Shown: in pieces, positions 25,447 to 34,873 of the stretch
How the letters are laid out: each line of letters starts with the position of its first letter
How positions within the stretch are numbered: the first letter of the stretch is position 1
NCBI GenBank assembly: GCA_029251885.1
Contig: JAQXCL010000120.1
Coordinates: 1-37,140, forward strand
DNA length: 37,140 bases
Origin: Opitutales bacterium
GTDB taxonomy: Bacteria; Verrucomicrobiota; Verrucomicrobiia; Opitutales; Seribacteraceae
Direction of reading: 5' to 3'
Translations under genes and position numbers: made by a program
Notes under the pieces: generated by a model
Database searches by the model: none
What the model was told of the DNA's origin: nothing
What the model saw: the letters and a program-made list of their open reading frames with translations, nothing else

Positions 25447-25857
25447 TTAAAATTGACCAGCACCGAGATCACTCAATGTTTGGTCGTAAAATTTACTGCC
25501 GTATCCCATTACACGATCAGTATTATCAAAAACAACGGGCATGTATCGTTTCTCAACTTCCTTGTCGGAGAGGGTACTTTCGTTTCCACCTTTGCGAATT
25601 TTGTAAAACCATACGCTGCCCCAATCGTATCCTTCTACATAGTTAGCGATTCCAGATAGACTAAAGACCTGTGCTTTGGTCATGCCTACAGAAAGCCCCA
25701 TCAAGTTTTCGATATTTTTACTTACTGCAGCATCAGCATCAGCAAAAGGATTTCCTCCACTGCGACCAAGTCCTCCTGAGCTTTTAAAACAACCAACCAA
25801 GGTAATGAGGCAACTAAGTGTGCCAAATATCAAAAATTTGCTAAAGTTCCTCATCAT
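25447..25857 (-). CDS. Small BamE/SmpA-like lipoprotein
   Basis: This is a 136-residue lipoprotein. Residues 1-22 form a signal ending LVG before Cys23, then a Gly/Ser linker. The core VGMTKAQVFSLSGIANYVEGYDWGSVWFYKI followed by MPVVFDNTDRVMGYGSKFYD follows the pattern of BamE/OmlA-fold domains (a helix after GMTxxxV, then beta strands with a late FD-x-D-x-V). A role in outer-membrane assembly or stability is possible but not proven, as the fold is used by several unrelated lipoproteins. Two adjacent ATGs (25857 and 25854) are possible starts. It lies 75 bp after htpG and 82 bp before rplM on the same strand. Confidence 0.75.
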   Translation of the reverse strand: MMRNFSKFLIFGTLSCLITLVGCFKSSGGLGRSGGNPFADADAAVSKNIENLMGLSVGMTKAQVFSLSGIANYVEGYDWGSVWFYKIRKGGNESTLSDKEVEKRYMPVVFDNTDRVMGYGSKFYDQTLSDLGAGQF

Positions 25858-25885
25858 GGTTAAGTTGTTTACCTCATCCCGTATG

Positions 25886-25927
25886 TTTGGGGCAATCTCA
25901 ATTTACACGGCTCTGATTGTGCCCAAA
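25886..25927. other. Imperfect hairpin between htpG and the small lipoprotein gene
   Basis: TTTGGG plus CAATC pair with GATTG plus CCCAAA around a 17-base loop, with an asymmetric internal loop. It has no T-run on either side, so it is not a classic terminator. It could be an mRNA leader or stability element. Confidence 0.3.
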
Positions 25928-25932
25928 GAGTA

Positions 25933-27786
25933 TTATACAGTGGTAAGTTTTTCTAGGGCTTGATAACTGCGTGCTATCATCTCCCGAGGATCATCCAAAA
26001 GATTGGCAGAAGCCAAAGCATTGTCCAGAAGTTGATTCGCTACCAGCAGGGCTGTCGGCTCATCTTTTTCCATGAGTTTGAATAACCCGTGGATAATCGC
26101 ATGACTAGGATTAATCTGAAATTTTACTTTGCTAGCAGGCATTTCGCCTTCTGGGCCTTGCATCATTTTCATGATTCGGCGGGCAGACGCACCTCCCATC
26201 CCATCTTCTCCAACAACGCAAACAGGGCTGTTGATCAATCGTTCGCCAGTTTCTACTTCGGATACTCGGTCTTCCAAGGATTGCTTGATCCACTTGGATA
26301 GCTTTTTGACCGCTTTACCATCTAAGGATTCACCTGTTGGTTCTTGATCTAATTTGTCTAGTTTTAATTCATCTGAATCGGCAGAAATAATTTTCTTTTC
26401 CTTGAATTCACGCAGGGATTGCATGACATACTCGTCAACCGGTTCGGTCAGAAGGAGAACCTCATATCCGCGTGCTTGCAGGGCTTCGAGGTAGGGACCT
26501 GATTCAATTGCCTTACGGTTTTTTCCATAAAGAAACAAAATGTCTTTTTGATCCGCAGCCATACGATCAATGTAGGCTTCCAAGCCGGTAAGTTTACCGT
26601 CCTCAGCTGCCGTGGATTCGAAACGCAATAACTTGGCCAAATCATCCTTGTAGGTAAAGTCAGTAGCCACACCTTCTTTAAGTAATGCCCCATATTCTTT
26701 CCAAAACTCCAAAAATGTGTCCTCTTCTTTCTTCGCTTGTTCATTAAGAAATCGAAGGAATCTTTTGGTCAAAACTTGTCCTAGTTTCTTGAGCAACTCG
26801 CTATCCTGCATCGTTTCTCTGGAAACGTTCAGAGGAATGTCGGAACTATCAACTACACCCCGTAAAAACCTTAGCCATTCGGGGAATAGGCTTTTAGGTT
26901 CCGCATCAATCAAGACTTTTCTGCAGTGTAAAGCCACCTTGTTTTCGCTCCTGAACATACCCATTTTTTCCATATTTCGTTTGGGTACGAAAAGAAGGGA
27001 GTTGATTTCCAAGGGTGCATCAGCACTAAAGTGCAAGCGCATCAGTGGCGAATCATGGTCATTGGCCTGAAATTTGTAAAACTCTTCGTACTCTTCGTCC
27101 TTAATCTCGGACTTGGAGCGTAACCAAATGGCATCCACAGTATTGACCTTCTCACCATTTACCGAAACAGGAAACTGGACGAATGCAGAGTATTTTTTAA
27201 CAATATCTTTGATTCGATCCTCTTTCGAAAACTCTTCAAACTCGTCCTTTAGTTGAATGACGACCTTGGTTCCCCGGCGCTGTCCATCGGTTTTATCAAT
27301 TGAATATCCACCACTACCATCGCTTTCCCAGCACAATCCTTCACCCTCTTTTTGCCAGGTGCGAGTGTAAGCCTTTACTGAGTCTGACACCATGAATACA
27401 CTGTAAAATCCAACTCCAAACTTTCCAATCAAGGACTCATTCTTTTCTCCTTCGCTCTGCAAAGCATTCAGGAATTCCTTCGATCCGGAATGGGCAATGG
27501 TACCCAGATTTTTAGTTAATTCTTCTTCCGTCATCCCGATTCCAAAATCTTGAATAATCAACTGTTTTGCTGAATCGTCAGTACTCAGGTTGATTTCGAG
27601 TTCTAAATTGTCGTCAAGAATATCTTTCTCCGTAAGTTGAGTACGACGTAATTTTTCGAGCGCGTCGGATGCGTTAGAGATTAATTCGCGAACAAAGATT
27701 TCCTTATCTTTGTAGAGCGAGTTTACAACAATATCGAGAACCTGCTTGGTCTCGGCTTTGAATTCATGAGTGGTTGCTTGTGTCAT
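25933..27786 (-). CDS. htpG: Chaperone HtpG (bacterial Hsp90)
   Basis: It is an ATP-dependent dimeric chaperone that acts in the cytoplasm. The GHKL ATP site is intact: ELISNASDALEKLR (34-47), DFGIGMT (80-86) and GKFGVGFYS (121-129). The middle domain has the IPLNVSRE arm, and a C-terminal dimerisation domain is present. The 617-residue length is normal. It starts at ATG 27786 with a possible promoter just upstream. The membrane J-domain gene lies 67 bp upstream on the same strand. Known Hsp90 function with the DnaK/DnaJ system makes that neighbour a plausible partner, which is an inference. Confidence 0.97.
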   Translation of the reverse strand: MTQATTHEFKAETKQVLDIVVNSLYKDKEIFVRELISNASDALEKLRRTQLTEKDILDDNLELEINLSTDDSAKQLIIQDFGIGMTEEELTKNLGTIAHSGSKEFLNALQSEGEKNESLIGKFGVGFYSVFMVSDSVKAYTRTWQKEGEGLCWESDGSGGYSIDKTDGQRRGTKVVIQLKDEFEEFSKEDRIKDIVKKYSAFVQFPVSVNGEKVNTVDAIWLRSKSEIKDEEYEEFYKFQANDHDSPLMRLHFSADAPLEINSLLFVPKRNMEKMGMFRSENKVALHCRKVLIDAEPKSLFPEWLRFLRGVVDSSDIPLNVSRETMQDSELLKKLGQVLTKRFLRFLNEQAKKEEDTFLEFWKEYGALLKEGVATDFTYKDDLAKLLRFESTAAEDGKLTGLEAYIDRMAADQKDILFLYGKNRKAIESGPYLEALQARGYEVLLLTEPVDEYVMQSLREFKEKKIISADSDELKLDKLDQEPTGESLDGKAVKKLSKWIKQSLEDRVSEVETGERLINSPVCVVGEDGMGGASARRIMKMMQGPEGEMPASKVKFQINPSHAIIHGLFKLMEKDEPTALLVANQLLDNALASANLLDDPREMIARSYQALEKLTTV

Positions 27787-27801
27787 GGTAAAAAAGGATT
27801 G

Positions 27802-27830
27802 ATTATGGATTATTTAGGGAGGGGCTTCAA
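27802..27830 (-). promoter_or_regulatory. Candidate promoter of htpG
   Basis: TTGAAG, a 17-bp spacer and CATAAT give a good sigma-70-like match on the minus strand. The start site would be roughly 10 bases before the htpG ATG, implying a very short leader. Confidence 0.45.
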
Positions 27831-27853
27831 GGAATTATCAAAGAAGTAGAAGT

Positions 27854-28633
27854 TTATGATATATTATTTTTTGATTTTTTAAGTTTTTTTCGGAAATGTT
27901 CATATGCTTGGTTGATTTCCTTAGCTTTTTTTTCGGCTACTTCCCGAATCTCAAACCCAAGAGCCGAAACTTTGTCCGGGTGATACTGAGCAATAGCAAT
28001 ACGGTAAGTTGCCTTAACTTTTGTGAAATCTTGAATCGCACCCTTCTCCAAACCAAGGACTTCAGCCATTTCCAAATCTTCTACTTCAGGAAAGAATGCT
28101 TTTTTTGCCTCCTTGGTTTTACCTGAATTGTTTTCTTCGGGTTGGCTATCTTCTTCAGTTTTGGTCTCCATTTCCTCTTCTTCCTCTGGAACAAAGTTTT
28201 CAGATTTTTGCGGCCCCTCGTTTTTTGGACGCATTTTTTGGTAATTTTCGGAACCCACCGACCCAGCACCTTGATTCTCTTTTGTCACTTTATTGTTTTC
28301 AGGTTGGATGCCTAGAAAAAAGTCGAACCGCCAAAGCATCCACCAGCAGGAACAGAAAATTACAGCCCACGAGATCTTGGCCAGTCCATTGGTTATTCCA
28401 TTGGGTGCCCACCCGGTTAAGTTTCTCCAGCCCGACCAATCGTGATAATGGGCAAAAAGAGAAGTGCTGAAATAGTGGGCGGTTAGGTAAGACAGTCCAA
28501 GTGCGAGTACTCCGCCGTACAAAGCCGTACTTGTCCAAGATTTTGCAAACATCAAAATGTTAATGGGGGTATCTGACCAGAGCAGGTTTTGTAAATATAA
28601 AGAATTAATCCACCAAGAATGATGTAGATCCAT
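27854..28633 (-). CDS. Membrane-anchored J-domain protein
   Basis: This 259-residue protein has two likely membrane segments (about 37-56 and 88-108), then an acidic, disordered linker (about 110-180), and a C-terminal J domain (about 186-252) with the HPD tripeptide at 218-220, preceded by RIAIAQY and followed by a helix IREVAEKKAKEINQAYEHFRKKL. HPD is needed to stimulate DnaK ATPase, so the protein probably recruits DnaK to the inner membrane. The placement of the J domain at the C-terminus is the reverse of classical DnaJ, resembling DjlA-like proteins, but it lacks their domains. It lies between tRNA-Tyr and htpG. Confidence 0.82.
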   Translation of the reverse strand: MDLHHSWWINSLYLQNLLWSDTPINILMFAKSWTSTALYGGVLALGLSYLTAHYFSTSLFAHYHDWSGWRNLTGWAPNGITNGLAKISWAVIFCSCWWMLWRFDFFLGIQPENNKVTKENQGAGSVGSENYQKMRPKNEGPQKSENFVPEEEEEMETKTEEDSQPEENNSGKTKEAKKAFFPEVEDLEMAEVLGLEKGAIQDFTKVKATYRIAIAQYHPDKVSALGFEIREVAEKKAKEINQAYEHFRKKLKKSKNNIS

Positions 28634-28693
28634 CTCTTCGGTGTTTTTTTTTCTTTCATCAAGGGTAAGATTCTAATGAATGCTAGGCGGAAG

Positions 28694-28779
28694 TGGTGGT
28701 AGGGGTCGGATTCGAACCGACGAACGCCGAAGCGGGCGGATTTACAGTCCGCATCCTTTAGCCACTTGGATACCCTACC
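28694..28779 (-). tRNA. tRNA-Tyr (anticodon GUA)
   Basis: On the minus strand the acceptor GGTAGGG pairs with CCCTACC, followed by discriminator A and an encoded CCA. The anticodon stem GCGGA / TCCGC brackets CTGTAAA, with GTA at 28743-28745. A long variable arm and a standard TTCGAATCC T-loop make it a class II tRNA-Tyr. The total length is about 86 nt including CCA. Confidence 0.96.
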
Positions 28780-28795
28780 TTTAAAAGAAAGATGC

Positions 28796-28823
28796 ATTAT
28801 GAATCCGCTGGCCAAACTGGCAA
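28796..28823 (-). promoter_or_regulatory. Candidate promoter of tRNA-Tyr
   Basis: TTGCCA, a 16-bp spacer and CATAAT lie on the minus strand. A start site would be about 10 bases before the tRNA 5' end. This is the best -35/-10 pair I found near the tRNA. Confidence 0.45.
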
Positions 28824-28836
28824 GACGATAGTCGCA

Positions 28837-28842
28837 TATAAT
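28837..28842 (+). promoter_or_regulatory. TATAAT element, candidate -10 for coaE-rho-pilB
   Basis: A perfect TATAAT on the plus strand lies 53 bases before the coaE ATG. The -35 region at 17-bp spacing (AAACTG) is poor, so strength is doubtful. It would be divergent from the tRNA-Tyr promoter. Confidence 0.3.
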
Positions 28843-28895
28843 CAGATTTACATCCTTGCTTGCTCAAATTTACTTCAACAGTTTTACTTAATTGA

Positions 28896-29492
28896 ATGTG
28901 TCCTTTTACAGGAAAAACCGTAGTGGGGTTAACCGGAGGAATCGCCTGTGGAAAAACCTCTGCACTGAAAAGGTTTAATAAATTGGGGTGGGCTGTGGTC
29001 TCTGCTGATTCTCTCGTTGCCGAAATTTTGGCAACCAACTCCGAAGTTAAAAAAAATATTCGCCAACGATGGGGTGGACTGGGATTTGATTCTTTCGGAA
29101 ATATTGACAAACCAGCCATTGGTCGAATAGTGTTTGAAAAGGATTCAGAAAGAAAGTGGATCGAGAACCTACTTCATCCTATTGTTCGTTCCTTATGGAC
29201 CTCTTTCATTCAATCTTGTTCTTCTGAAAAGTGCCTAGTTGAACTACCTCTTTTGTTCGAAAACAGTTTACACACTCAATTTACCTGCGTCGTTACCATG
29301 TATGCATCAAATAGCACAATCTACCAGAGATTGTTCCAGCGAGGACTCTCCCTTGAAGAGGCAAACGCTCGAATATCTTCTCAGTTGCCATTAGTACAGA
29401 AGGTAAATCGAGCCGATTTTGTCTTGTGGGGTGGTGGAACCAACGATTTTTTAAATCGGCAGGTAGATGCCCTTGCTCCCACCATTTTTTAA
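28896..29492 (+). CDS. coaE: Dephospho-CoA kinase
   Basis: It catalyses the last step of coenzyme A synthesis. The P-loop GGIACGKT lies at residues 14-21, VVSADSLV (about 35-42) provides the acidic residue near the acceptor, and VELPLLFEN is the family's lid/core block. Later [12 protein letters not shown] is also typical. The length of 198 residues is normal. The ATG at 28896 is used, though the first ~7 residues are unusual. It is plus-strand and 28 bp ahead of rho, so it probably heads the rho-pilB-pilC unit. Confidence 0.95.
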   Translation: MCPFTGKTVVGLTGGIACGKTSALKRFNKLGWAVVSADSLVAEILATNSEVKKNIRQRWGGLGFDSFGNIDKPAIGRIVFEKDSERKWIENLLHPIVRSLWTSFIQSCSSEKCLVELPLLFENSLHTQFTCVVTMYASNSTIYQRLFQRGLSLEEANARISSQLPLVQKVNRADFVLWGGGTNDFLNRQVDALAPTIF

Positions 29493-29520
29493 TGTTTTTT
29501 CCATCTACTTAAATTATCCA

Positions 29521-31395
29521 ATGCCTGTTAAAAAAAGCACCCGTTCGTCCAAGCCGAAAGCCTCTTCAGAAAATGCTGAGGAACCGACTGTGGATTCTAA
29601 AAAAAAGAGTAAGAAAGCACCTGCGGACTCCCCAATTGTTCCAGTTGAACGACCAGAATCTGATGCTCCTGAAGGTCAACTCTTTTTCAGTACTGATGGC
29701 AGTGAGAGCGAAGAAGAAAGACCTCGACCTGTGGAAGAGAACGAAGTGAAAAGTTCTGAAGAAAAGTCGCCCGACCAATCAATACCTGCAAAGCAAGAGA
29801 AAGTAGACGGCGGGGGAGAGGGAAATCCTGTTCCACCCAAGGGGAACTCGAATCCCCCAGGGCAGGGTCGGGGCAAACCGAACCACCCTAACCATCCTAG
29901 GCAACCGGGGCATTCTCATTCACCCCCTGGTCAAAAAAAGCTAACCTGGCAGGAAAAAAAGAAACTTCGAAAGAAACCCAAGTTTAAAAAGCCTCAAAGA
30001 CTGCCCTACGAAGAAACAGAGGCAAAACCTTTGCAGATAGGTCAACTTCTCGATTCTGAGGCATTAAAAACAGACGAAGAAATTGCCAAAATTCTTCAAC
30101 CTTTACTGGAATCGGGCAAGGATTGTCTGAACTTAGACGAATATCTTTCTTTAAACCTTACAGAGTTAACAGAAAAAATCTCAAAGCTATCTATCGAAGA
30201 AGATCTCCCTGCTGCACCTTTGCGTGAGGAGTTAGTTGATGCTCTTTTGGCTTTCTGTCTCAAAAGCGAAACTCCGGTGTCTCTTACAGGCATTGTCCAG
30301 ATAATGGAAGATGGACATGGCTTTATCCTTCAACAAAAAGAAAACTACCGTCTAAAGTCCCAATCTGCTTTTATTCCAGACCTTTTGGTTCGTAGCAATG
30401 GATTAAAGACTGGTCATTTTGTGAAAAGTTTAATTCGGGCAAAAATGGAAGAGTCCTCCTGCCCGATTGTTTTACAAGTAGACGAAGTTATGGGAGTTTC
30501 TCCTGAGGAAGCTACGCGTGTAACTCCTTTTACCGAGCTTACGCCTTACTATCCCCTGAAACGTATGTATCTTGAAACCCATCACGAGGTAGAGTGGGAC
30601 AATGTCGCGATGAGGGTAGTCGACTTAGTATCTCCCGTAGGTTTTGGGCAGCGAGGGCTGATCGTGGCCCCTCCAAGAACGGGAAAGACAATTTTACAGC
30701 AAGCAATTGCACGGGCTTTACGACAAAACAATCCTGAGGCTCACTTAATTGTACTTCTCGTGGATGAACGCCCGGAAGAAGTTACCGATTTTCGTAGACA
30801 GGTACCCGATGCCGAGGTGATTGCATCCACTTTTGATGAAAGTGCTGAGAGCCATGTACATGCTGCGGAAATTGTGATCGAAAAAGCCCGCCGCATGGTC
30901 GAACACAATCAACATGTTGTCATTCTGCTTGATTCCATTACCCGAATGGCCCGAGCCTACAATGCCACTATGCCCAACAGTGGGAAAATCCTTAGTGGTG
31001 GGGTGGAGGCGACCGCCTTGCAACGCCCTAAACGTTTCTTTGGATCTGCCCGTAATATAGAGGGTGGGGGAAGTTTAACAATTTTGGGCACAGCTCTGGT
31101 TGAAACTGGGAGTAAAATGGACGAAGTAATCTTTGAGGAATTTAAAGGTACCGGAAATATGGAACTCCACTTGGACCGCGAGCTTTCCAATAAGAGAATT
31201 TTTCCAGCTCTCGACTTTGAAAAAAGTGGTACTCGCAAGGAGGAATTACTCTACCACAAAGACGAATTAAACAAAATTTATGCCCTTCGACGGTCGATGA
31301 AAGGAGTGCCTCCTGCTGAAGCGATGGAGATGTTTATCCAAAGGGTAAAGAAGACAAAAAATAATCCGGAATTTCTGATGGGATTGGGTAGGTAA
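29521..31395 (+). CDS. rho: Transcription termination factor Rho with long disordered N-terminus
   Basis: It is an RNA-dependent hexameric helicase that ends transcription. ATG 29521 is used. The frame is open to 29467, but that part overlaps coaE. Residues 1-165 are a charged, Pro/Gly/His-rich segment without predicted fold. Residues about 204-250 resemble Rho_N. Residues about 255-325 are the RNA-binding OB domain ([14 protein letters not shown]). The RecA-like core has Walker A APPRTGKT (383-390), [24 protein letters not shown] and the [13 protein letters not shown] block. The length is 624 residues versus 419 in E. coli, and the difference is essentially the N-terminal insert. Confidence 0.96.
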   Translation: MPVKKSTRSSKPKASSENAEEPTVDSKKKSKKAPADSPIVPVERPESDAPEGQLFFSTDGSESEEERPRPVEENEVKSSEEKSPDQSIPAKQEKVDGGGEGNPVPPKGNSNPPGQGRGKPNHPNHPRQPGHSHSPPGQKKLTWQEKKKLRKKPKFKKPQRLPYEETEAKPLQIGQLLDSEALKTDEEIAKILQPLLESGKDCLNLDEYLSLNLTELTEKISKLSIEEDLPAAPLREELVDALLAFCLKSETPVSLTGIVQIMEDGHGFILQQKENYRLKSQSAFIPDLLVRSNGLKTGHFVKSLIRAKMEESSCPIVLQVDEVMGVSPEEATRVTPFTELTPYYPLKRMYLETHHEVEWDNVAMRVVDLVSPVGFGQRGLIVAPPRTGKTILQQAIARALRQNNPEAHLIVLLVDERPEEVTDFRRQVPDAEVIASTFDESAESHVHAAEIVIEKARRMVEHNQHVVILLDSITRMARAYNATMPNSGKILSGGVEATALQRPKRFFGSARNIEGGGSLTILGTALVETGSKMDEVIFEEFKGTGNMELHLDRELSNKRIFPALDFEKSGTRKEELLYHKDELNKIYALRRSMKGVPPAEAMEMFIQRVKKTKNNPEFLMGLGR

Positions 31396-31426
31396 CCTTT
31401 TTCAGACCTTCCAAACTTTTGAACGA

Positions 31427-33148
31427 ATGAATGCAACGGAAGAATTTTTGACCGAAGCTTTCAAGGAACAAGGTTTAGCCAGCCAGGAGTTGATCGATCA
31501 GGTACTGGCAGAGGTAAAAGCCCAGGAGCCTGGTGAAACCTCTGGTGATGAAGGTCTGGATTTCATGAATTTATTACTTGGTAAGTTGGAGCTTTCCAAG
31601 GAAGAGGTAGTAAATTTCCTTGGCTCCGAGTTGGATATGGAGGTTGTAGACATGGCAGGGGTAAGTCTGACGCCTGAAATTATTGGCTTGTTGAATTCCG
31701 AGCATGCCCGATTCTATGAGGCCATTCCTTTGGGGACAGACGGAGCCTCTATTGATGTTGTATTAGGCAACCCTCTTGACCAAGACGGTATTGATAACCT
31801 CGGTCACTTGTTTGGAAAACCGGTTAATCCTCGGGTCGCTTATCGGGCAGATGTAATCGAATCAATCAATCAGCTTTACGGTTTGAACGAGAAGGAAAAG
31901 GAGAAGGATTTCCTCGAAGGGTTGGGTGGCGGAGATATTCAAATTGAGGACAATGTCCGCCCGGAAGATGTAAGTGAAGAAGATGCCCCTATAATTAAAT
32001 TTGTCCATTCTGTCATTAAGGATGCTTTAGAGAAACGGGCATCTGACATTCATATGGAACCCTTGGAGAAAAAATTTCGCATCCGTTTTCGCATAGATGG
32101 GAAATTGATTGAGCAGCAGGATCCTCCCAAGCGTCTTCAGCCTTCAATTCTATCCCGAACCAAGCTAATGGCCAATGTCAGCCTGGCCGAGAAGCGTGTA
32201 CCTCTAGACGGGCGAATCAATGTAAAAGTCGGCGAAAAGGTAATTGATCTGCGCGTTTCCACGCTACCCACTGTGCATGGAGAGAGCATAGTTATGCGGA
32301 TTCTGGATAAAGAAAGCCTGAGCTTAGGGCTTCCCCAGTTGGGTTTCTTTTCGGATGACCAGACAATCTTCGAACAGGTTATTAATTTACCAGATGGAAT
32401 TTTCCTCGTTACCGGGCCCACTGGCTCGGGAAAGTCGACTACTTTGTACTCCGCACTTAATGCCATTAACAAACCCGACCGAAAAATTATTACGGTGGAA
32501 GATCCAGTTGAATATGAAGTCCCTGGTATCAACCAAGTACAGGTCCGTGCGGAAGTGGGGATGACCTTTTCAGCAGCTCTTCGGGCAATGCTTCGACAAG
32601 CTCCCAATATTGTTATGGTCGGGGAAATTCGGGATTTGGAAACAGCGGAGATCGCAATCAATGCGTCATTAACTGGACACATGGTTTTCAGTACCCTTCA
32701 TACCAACGATGCTCCGAGTGCGGTTTCCCGATTGGTTGATATGGGAGTGAAGCCATTTCTCGTGTCTGCCTCACTGCGGGCCGCTCTTGCCCAACGACTG
32801 GTGCGTGCTATTTGTCAAAACTGCAAAGGTCCTTACGAGCCCAATTCTGCAGAATTGGCGGTCTTAGGAATTAATGAAGAACAAGCAGCAGGAGCCACTT
32901 TTATGAAGGGTGCAGGTTGTCCAAAATGCGGAGAAAAAGGGTACCGGGGAAGAAAAGGAGTATTTGAGATTTTTGTGGTAAATTCAGAGATCGAGGAGAT
33001 GATTTATAACAATGTGAGCATTGTTGAATTGCGCAATAAGGCCAGGGAGATGGGGATGCGTTCGATGCGTAACGATGGATTCCGAAAGGTCTTGGCTGGT
33101 GTCACTACTTTGGATGAGGTCTTGATGGTAACGACCGAAGAGGAATAA
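31427..33148 (+). CDS. pilB: Type IV pilus / type II secretion ATPase (PilB/GspE), copy 1
   Basis: This is a 573-residue motor ATPase. An N-terminal MshEN/GSPII_E-like region (about 1-150) precedes the core. Walker A GPTGSGKS is at 330-337, the Asp box follows, and Walker B is IVMVGEIRD (395-403). The His box is STLHTND. The zinc knuckle Cys463, Cys466, Cys498 and Cys501 (ICQNC, then CPKC) is complete. Four-Cys knuckles are typical of PilB and GspE extension ATPases and absent from PilT retraction ATPases. It follows rho by 31 bp and precedes a second copy by six bp. Pilus versus secretion use cannot be resolved here. Confidence 0.92.
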   Translation: MNATEEFLTEAFKEQGLASQELIDQVLAEVKAQEPGETSGDEGLDFMNLLLGKLELSKEEVVNFLGSELDMEVVDMAGVSLTPEIIGLLNSEHARFYEAIPLGTDGASIDVVLGNPLDQDGIDNLGHLFGKPVNPRVAYRADVIESINQLYGLNEKEKEKDFLEGLGGGDIQIEDNVRPEDVSEEDAPIIKFVHSVIKDALEKRASDIHMEPLEKKFRIRFRIDGKLIEQQDPPKRLQPSILSRTKLMANVSLAEKRVPLDGRINVKVGEKVIDLRVSTLPTVHGESIVMRILDKESLSLGLPQLGFFSDDQTIFEQVINLPDGIFLVTGPTGSGKSTTLYSALNAINKPDRKIITVEDPVEYEVPGINQVQVRAEVGMTFSAALRAMLRQAPNIVMVGEIRDLETAEIAINASLTGHMVFSTLHTNDAPSAVSRLVDMGVKPFLVSASLRAALAQRLVRAICQNCKGPYEPNSAELAVLGINEEQAAGATFMKGAGCPKCGEKGYRGRKGVFEIFVVNSEIEEMIYNNVSIVELRNKAREMGMRSMRNDGFRKVLAGVTTLDEVLMVTTEEE

Positions 33149-33154
33149 GTAGAT

Positions 33155-34849
33155 ATGCTATACCTCGATAATAATGCTGAAATTCGCGACCTCTTTCGCG
33201 AAGTCGATGGAGTCTCTCAACATGGTCTGGATGAACTCTTCGATCAAGATGTAGTCGAAGGGAAGCGTTCTTTTGCAGATGCCATAATAGAAGCAGGAAT
33301 TATTCGCCGGGAAGATTTGTTTGCCTTAATTTCCCAGTACCTTGGGTATGAATTGCAGGCTGGCGAACCTGGCGAGGTTGAGTCCGATGTGCTGTCAGTT
33401 CTCCCTCAGGAAACGGCCCGACAATACGGCGTGGTTCCGCTATATCTTTCTGACCAAGGTATTCACCTTCTCGCGCTCGATCCATTTAATGCATCCATTA
33501 TTGATGATCTCACTTTTGCTCTAAATCTTGAGGTTTTGATCGTTGTTTGCGATCCCGTCATGGTTGCCGAGCTGATTAATCGGTATTATGGAGCAGATCA
33601 GGCATCGATGGATAATCTGTTGGCCGATACCGGCCTCGACAAATTTGCAAACTTGGACGATTCCAAGGAAGGAGATCTGGTGGATGCAGCCAATGAGACT
33701 CCAATTATCCGTTTTGTTAATCTAGTTATTCAGCAAGCCATTCGGGCTCAGGCTTCCGATATACACTTTGAACCTTTCGAGGATGAATTTCGTATCCGTT
33801 ACCGAGTTGACGGTGCTCTCTACGAGATGTCTCCTCCCCCTAAGAGTTTGTCCCTGCCAGTTATCTCCCGCATTAAAGTGATTTCCGAATTGAACATTGC
33901 TGAGCATCGTATCCCCCAAGATGGTAGGATTAAGATGACGATTGAGGGGCGGGCCGTTGATTTGCGGGTATCTACCTTGCCAACTCAATTTGGAGAAAGT
34001 GTGGTACTTCGTGTTTTGGATAAATCCGCGGTTAATCTGGACCTTGATAATTTAGGCCTTCCCGAAAATGTAAAATCAGGAATTCGCGGGGCGGTGCGCC
34101 GTCCAAATGGTATCTTTATAGTCACTGGACCTACTGGGTCAGGCAAGACAACTACTCTATACAGTGCCTTGCGTGAAGTTAATGAAATTGAAACCAAAAT
34201 TCTCACTGCAGAAGACCCGGTAGAATATGAGATCGAGGGAATTATGCAGGTTCCCGTCAACCACCAGGTCGGCCTCGATTTTGCCCGTGCTTTACGAGCT
34301 TTTCTCCGGCAAGACCCCGATAAAATCATGGTCGGAGAAATTCGAGATATTGAAACTGCCCGGATTGCAGTTCAGGCCTCGTTGACTGGGCATGTCGTTC
34401 TCAGCACCCTTCATACCAATGACGCCCCAGGTGCAATTACCCGTCTGATCGATATGGGGCTTGAACCCTTTCTTCTTTCGGCGTCCCTTGAGTTTATTCT
34501 CGCCCAGCGTCTAGTCCGCAGAATTTGTTCAAGTTGTAAGCAAGAATTTGATCCTAAAAATGAAATGTTACAAAACCTCGGACTTATTCGCAAGGATTTG
34601 GGAGATAGGAAGTTTTACTTTGGATCTGGATGTGATGATTGTAGCAATGGAGGATACCGTGGCAGAACCGGTCTGTTTGAGATGATCAAGGTTGGAGATA
34701 GCTTTCGTGAATTGATCAATTCTGGAGCCGCGACTCTAGTGTTAAAACAACAAGCGATCGAACAGGGCATGCGTACCTTGCGGGAAGATGGATTACGATC
34801 CATCTTAGATGGTGAAACTACAGTAGAGGAAGTCTTGAAATATACCTAA
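33155..34849 (+). CDS. Type IV pilus / type II secretion ATPase (PilB/GspE), copy 2
   Basis: This 564-residue paralogue of the preceding ATPase has the same layout: an N-terminal MshEN-like region to about 150, Walker A GPTGSGKT (325-332), TAEDPVEYE, Walker [16 protein letters not shown] and zinc-knuckle cysteines Cys458, Cys461, Cys493 and Cys496. Both copies look catalytically intact, so neither is an obvious pseudogene, but their N-terminal domains differ clearly. The ATG lies six bp after the first copy. The two may form mixed hexamers, or may serve different pili or secretion machines. Confidence 0.92.
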   Translation: MLYLDNNAEIRDLFREVDGVSQHGLDELFDQDVVEGKRSFADAIIEAGIIRREDLFALISQYLGYELQAGEPGEVESDVLSVLPQETARQYGVVPLYLSDQGIHLLALDPFNASIIDDLTFALNLEVLIVVCDPVMVAELINRYYGADQASMDNLLADTGLDKFANLDDSKEGDLVDAANETPIIRFVNLVIQQAIRAQASDIHFEPFEDEFRIRYRVDGALYEMSPPPKSLSLPVISRIKVISELNIAEHRIPQDGRIKMTIEGRAVDLRVSTLPTQFGESVVLRVLDKSAVNLDLDNLGLPENVKSGIRGAVRRPNGIFIVTGPTGSGKTTTLYSALREVNEIETKILTAEDPVEYEIEGIMQVPVNHQVGLDFARALRAFLRQDPDKIMVGEIRDIETARIAVQASLTGHVVLSTLHTNDAPGAITRLIDMGLEPFLLSASLEFILAQRLVRRICSSCKQEFDPKNEMLQNLGLIRKDLGDRKFYFGSGCDDCSNGGYRGRTGLFEMIKVGDSFRELINSGAATLVLKQQAIEQGMRTLREDGLRSILDGETTVEEVLKYT

Positions 34850-34873
34850 TTTCTGATCACAGTAATTTTATAG

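Noticed and set aside
25931-25936. TATAAT spanning the htpG stop codon as a promoter for the small lipoprotein gene
   Set aside because: No acceptable -35 lies 15-19 bp upstream, and the hexamer is formed by the stop codon and its neighbours.
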